In this document: positions 62,671-64,000 of the stretch, in pieces
Layout: each line of letters opens with the position of its first letter
How positions within the stretch are numbered: position 1 is the stretch's first letter
From: an uncultured Porphyromonadaceae bacterium
GTDB taxonomy: Bacteria > Bacteroidota > Bacteroidia > Bacteroidales > Barnesiellaceae
Direction of reading: 5' to 3'
Length of the DNA stretch: 64,000 bases
NCBI GenBank assembly: GCA_900538555.1
Contig: UPYI01000004.1
Span: 124,001 to 188,000, forward strand
Position numbers and translations under genes: made by a program
The notes under the pieces: model-generated
Database searches by the model: none
What the model saw: the letters and a program-made list of their open reading frames with translations, nothing else
What the model was told of the DNA's origin: nothing

Positions 62671-62706
62671 AAAAAGCAGCTATCTTTTGATAGCTGCTTT
62701 TTTCTT
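62671..62706 (+). terminator. Terminator of tRNA-Lys
   Basis: AAAAAGCAGCTATC (62671-62684) and GATAGCTGCTTTTTT (62689-62703) form a fourteen-base stem followed by T residues. Confidence 0.9.
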
Positions 62707-62838
62707 TTCCTACGGCTGCACTTCACACCGTCCGTAATCGGAACTGAATCCACAGGAAAAATTATCACCTCCGATTAAAACCAAAGACAACATATCGGAA
62801 TAAGATAGACCATGTTTATATAAGAACAGAATGACGAC

Positions 62839-62953
62839 GTGCATTATGTCCAATCTGCTACGTTGCTATCGAAATTCGGGTTAAGTCGTTTACGTCAGTA
62901 AACTCCTGTCATCGTCATCCTCATCGCCTTGCATCTTAGAAATTCTAACGCAC
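62839..62953. repeat. Class D element, copy 3
   Basis: Ends GTGCATTATGTCCAA and TTAGAAATTCTAACGCAC are imperfect inverted repeats with matching outer GTGC/GCAC. GTTTAC-GTCA-GTAAAC is intact at the centre, as in copy 1. The internal stretch AATTCGGGTTAAGTCGTTTA is shared with copies 1 and 2. A terminator follows directly. Confidence 0.7.
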
Positions 62954-62955
62954 CG

Positions 62956-62998
62956 AAAAGGGGTTGCATCAAACATTCCATTTCGATACAACCTCTTC
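62956..62998 (-). terminator. Terminator of the NAD(P)-binding protein gene
   Basis: On the minus strand an AGAGGTTGTATC arm pairs (with G-U pairs) with GATGCAACCCCTTTT. The stem is weaker than the related hairpins at 4201 and 55946 but has the same core. Confidence 0.6.
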
Positions 62999-63007
62999 CG
63001 TGTCCTA

Positions 63008-63658
63008 TTAATAGCCGATGGTGAAACGTTCCCGATGATGATTCGCCTGTTCCAGTTCGTCCACCATCGCCATGGCATAATCACCCACCGAGATATGGCT
63101 CTTTCCGGTTTCATCGACAATAAGATCGTCTTTACCCAATCGGAATTTCCCGGTACGTTTCCCCGGTTCAAGCGACCCGGCAGGAGAGAAAAATACCCAG
63201 TCTATTTCTTTTTCATTACACAAGGTGTTTAAGTAGAACTCACCCAACGATTTTGCACCGCCCATAATTTCAGCCGGAATCGCCCCCGAATCCACGACCC
63301 GAATACCCGGAGCACAAAACAAAGTACCGGCACCGCCGACACACAGCAACCGTTTAACACCGGATTTTCTTACCGCCTCCAAGATAAGCGGATAGTTTTT
63401 CAATGTCTCTTCGTAGATATCGGGATTCGCCCAACCGGGATTATACGCACTGATAACCGCATCTTTTCCCTTACAAACAGCCACCAACGTATTTACATCC
63501 GACACATCCGCTTTAACAACCGACAGATTCGCATTACGAATCTTCATCTTTTCAGGATTACGGACCACAGCCGTAACACAATAACCCCGATTCAACAGTT
63601 CTTCAAGAATTGCAGTTCCGACAAAACCGCTTGCTCCAATCAATACTACATTTTTCAT
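63008..63658 (-). CDS. NAD(P)-binding SDR-like protein (NmrA type)
   Basis: A 216 aa atypical short-chain dehydrogenase. The Rossmann motif LIGASGFVG (5-13) is intact, and DVSDVNTLVAVCKGKDAVI follows near 51-69, but no clear catalytic Tyr-x3-Lys is placed as in classical SDRs. Relatives act as NAD(P)H-sensing regulators or as epimerase or reductase-like proteins. It is a single gene with a terminator at 62956-62998 and the class D element behind it. The partner or substrate is unknown. Confidence 0.82.
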   Translation of the reverse strand: MKNVVLIGASGFVGTAILEELLNRGYCVTAVVRNPEKMKIRNANLSVVKADVSDVNTLVAVCKGKDAVISAYNPGWANPDIYEETLKNYPLILEAVRKSGVKRLLCVGGAGTLFCAPGIRVVDSGAIPAEIMGGAKSLGEFYLNTLCNEKEIDWVFFSPAGSLEPGKRTGKFRLGKDDLIVDETGKSHISVGDYAMAMVDELEQANHHRERFTIGY

Positions 63659-63872
63659 AATCGTAAATATTTAACAATTAACATCATCAAAAACACGGCT
63701 TATATCTTTCTACCTATAAACACAACCGGAAACCGGTCTCTAAAAAAACGAATCGCACCGGAAAGATGTTCGCCACAAAATCTATTCTTTTTATCACCCA
63801 AACATCATATATACCGGCTCCGTAGCATCAAATTCGACACTATCCGTCCCGACATAAAACAAGCGGCATAAA
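63659..63872. other. Intergenic stretch without a recognised gene
   Basis: AT-rich DNA between the NAD(P)-binding protein gene and the terminator of the next minus-strand gene. I see no gene, repeat or promoter that I can support. Confidence 0.4.
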
Positions 63873-63908
63873 AAAAGGAGAAGCGCCCGACAGAGCGCTT
63901 CTCCTTTT
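63873..63908 (-). terminator. Terminator of the gene at the right edge
   Basis: AAAAGGAGAAGCGC (63873-63886) and GCGCTTCTCCTTTT (63895-63908) are perfect arms. T runs on both strands allow termination of the partial gene that reads from the right. Confidence 0.9.
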
Positions 63909-63929
63909 ATAATATAATTATCGGCGATA

Positions 63930-64000
63930 CTATTTCACAACCACTTTCGCAACTGCGGCTTGATTTCCTACAACGGCTTTCACTACATACACGCCTTTTT
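63930..64000 (-). CDS. 3' end of a secreted protein with a T9SS-type tail (partial)
   Basis: Only the last 22 codons are in the window. The residues (KGVYVVKAVVGNQAAVAKVV then VK and a TAG stop at 63930) match the ending of a type IX sorting domain (GIYVVKAG...KVVVK) seen in the proteins at 36901 and 40779. The rest of the gene lies to the right. A terminator follows at 63873-63908. Confidence 0.65.
   Translation of the reverse strand, partial: KGVYVVKAVVGNQAAVAKVVVK

Noticed and set aside
62890..63171. Small proteins read through class D elements
   Set aside because: Frames such as this one, and a 74-codon frame at 55811-56035, run through repeat and terminator DNA and have no conservation of reading frame between copies.

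Overview
This window is a chromosomal stretch of a Bacteroidota bacterium, most likely order Bacteroidales. The evidence is the protein content (TamB/TamL, type IX secretion proteins, BLMH-type C1 protease, DUF4922, PorT-fold barrels), start sites without Shine-Dalgarno sequences, and promoters of the Bacteroides type (-33 TTTG, about 20 bases, -7 TAnnTTTG). Base composition looks close to 50% GC. A Barnesiella-like or Porphyromonadaceae-like genus is a guess only. I see no rRNA, prophage, CRISPR array or complete insertion sequence. It reads as a core-gene region with unusually rich intergenic repeats.

Layout. 160-4183 (+): pyrB-pyrI-flavin reductase-barrel-glyA, closed by a strong terminator. 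4264-6729 (-): priA. 7137-7763 (-): a PorT-fold barrel. 8003-9070 (+): sufT-like gene and lpxH. 9278-9365: a candidate small RNA. 9595-12352 (+): ispD-recG. 12553-13464 (+): an M23/LysM envelope peptidase. 13485-19755 (-): a six-gene run (bifunctional nuclease, nucleoside permease, rsmE, kdsA, MFS, TPR). 20187-20666 (-): a DoxX protein. 20970-22112 (+): a glycosyltransferase. 22166-29961 (-): an N-acetylmuramate/peptidoglycan salvage cluster (glycosyltransferase, DUF4922, SpoIID domain, AmpG/MurT permease, sugar kinase, murQ, DUF5106). 30210-31144 (+): dgkA-pap2. 31155-33116 (-): an AAA+ protein with an unrecognised N-terminal half. 33795-44426: three secreted surface proteins, a C1 protease and a mini-LysM protein. 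44646-46850 (-): a Crp-type regulator and a DUF4143 ATPase behind a 23-base tandem array. 47240-55647 (+): T9SS plug protein, tamB and tamL. 56176-60274 (-): dacB, an acidic protein, rsmI and a coiled-coil lipoprotein. 60683-62667 (+): tdk, an AI-2E transporter and tRNA-Lys. 63008-63658 (-): an NAD(P)-binding protein. The window ends in the 3' end of another secreted protein.

How the parts work together. Envelope construction dominates: LPS core and lipid A (kdsA, lpxH), undecaprenol lipid handling (dgkA, PAP2), peptidoglycan turnover and recycling (M23, dacB, SpoIID, permease, kinase, murQ), outer-membrane assembly (TamB/TamL) and a type IX secretion part with several likely cargo proteins.

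The most interesting non-coding signal is a dispersed intergenic repeat family. Its core is a promoter module with a conserved 20-base spacer containing CTCTGCTCTCG. Three copies (6811-6842, 19951-19982, 20036-20067) match TTTG-N20-TAnnTTTG exactly and point at priA and at the six-gene run. Others keep only the -7 box or are decayed and sit against gene 3' ends. A second family (35081, 55835, 62839) is about 110 bases with inverted ends, a central palindrome and a terminator beside it.
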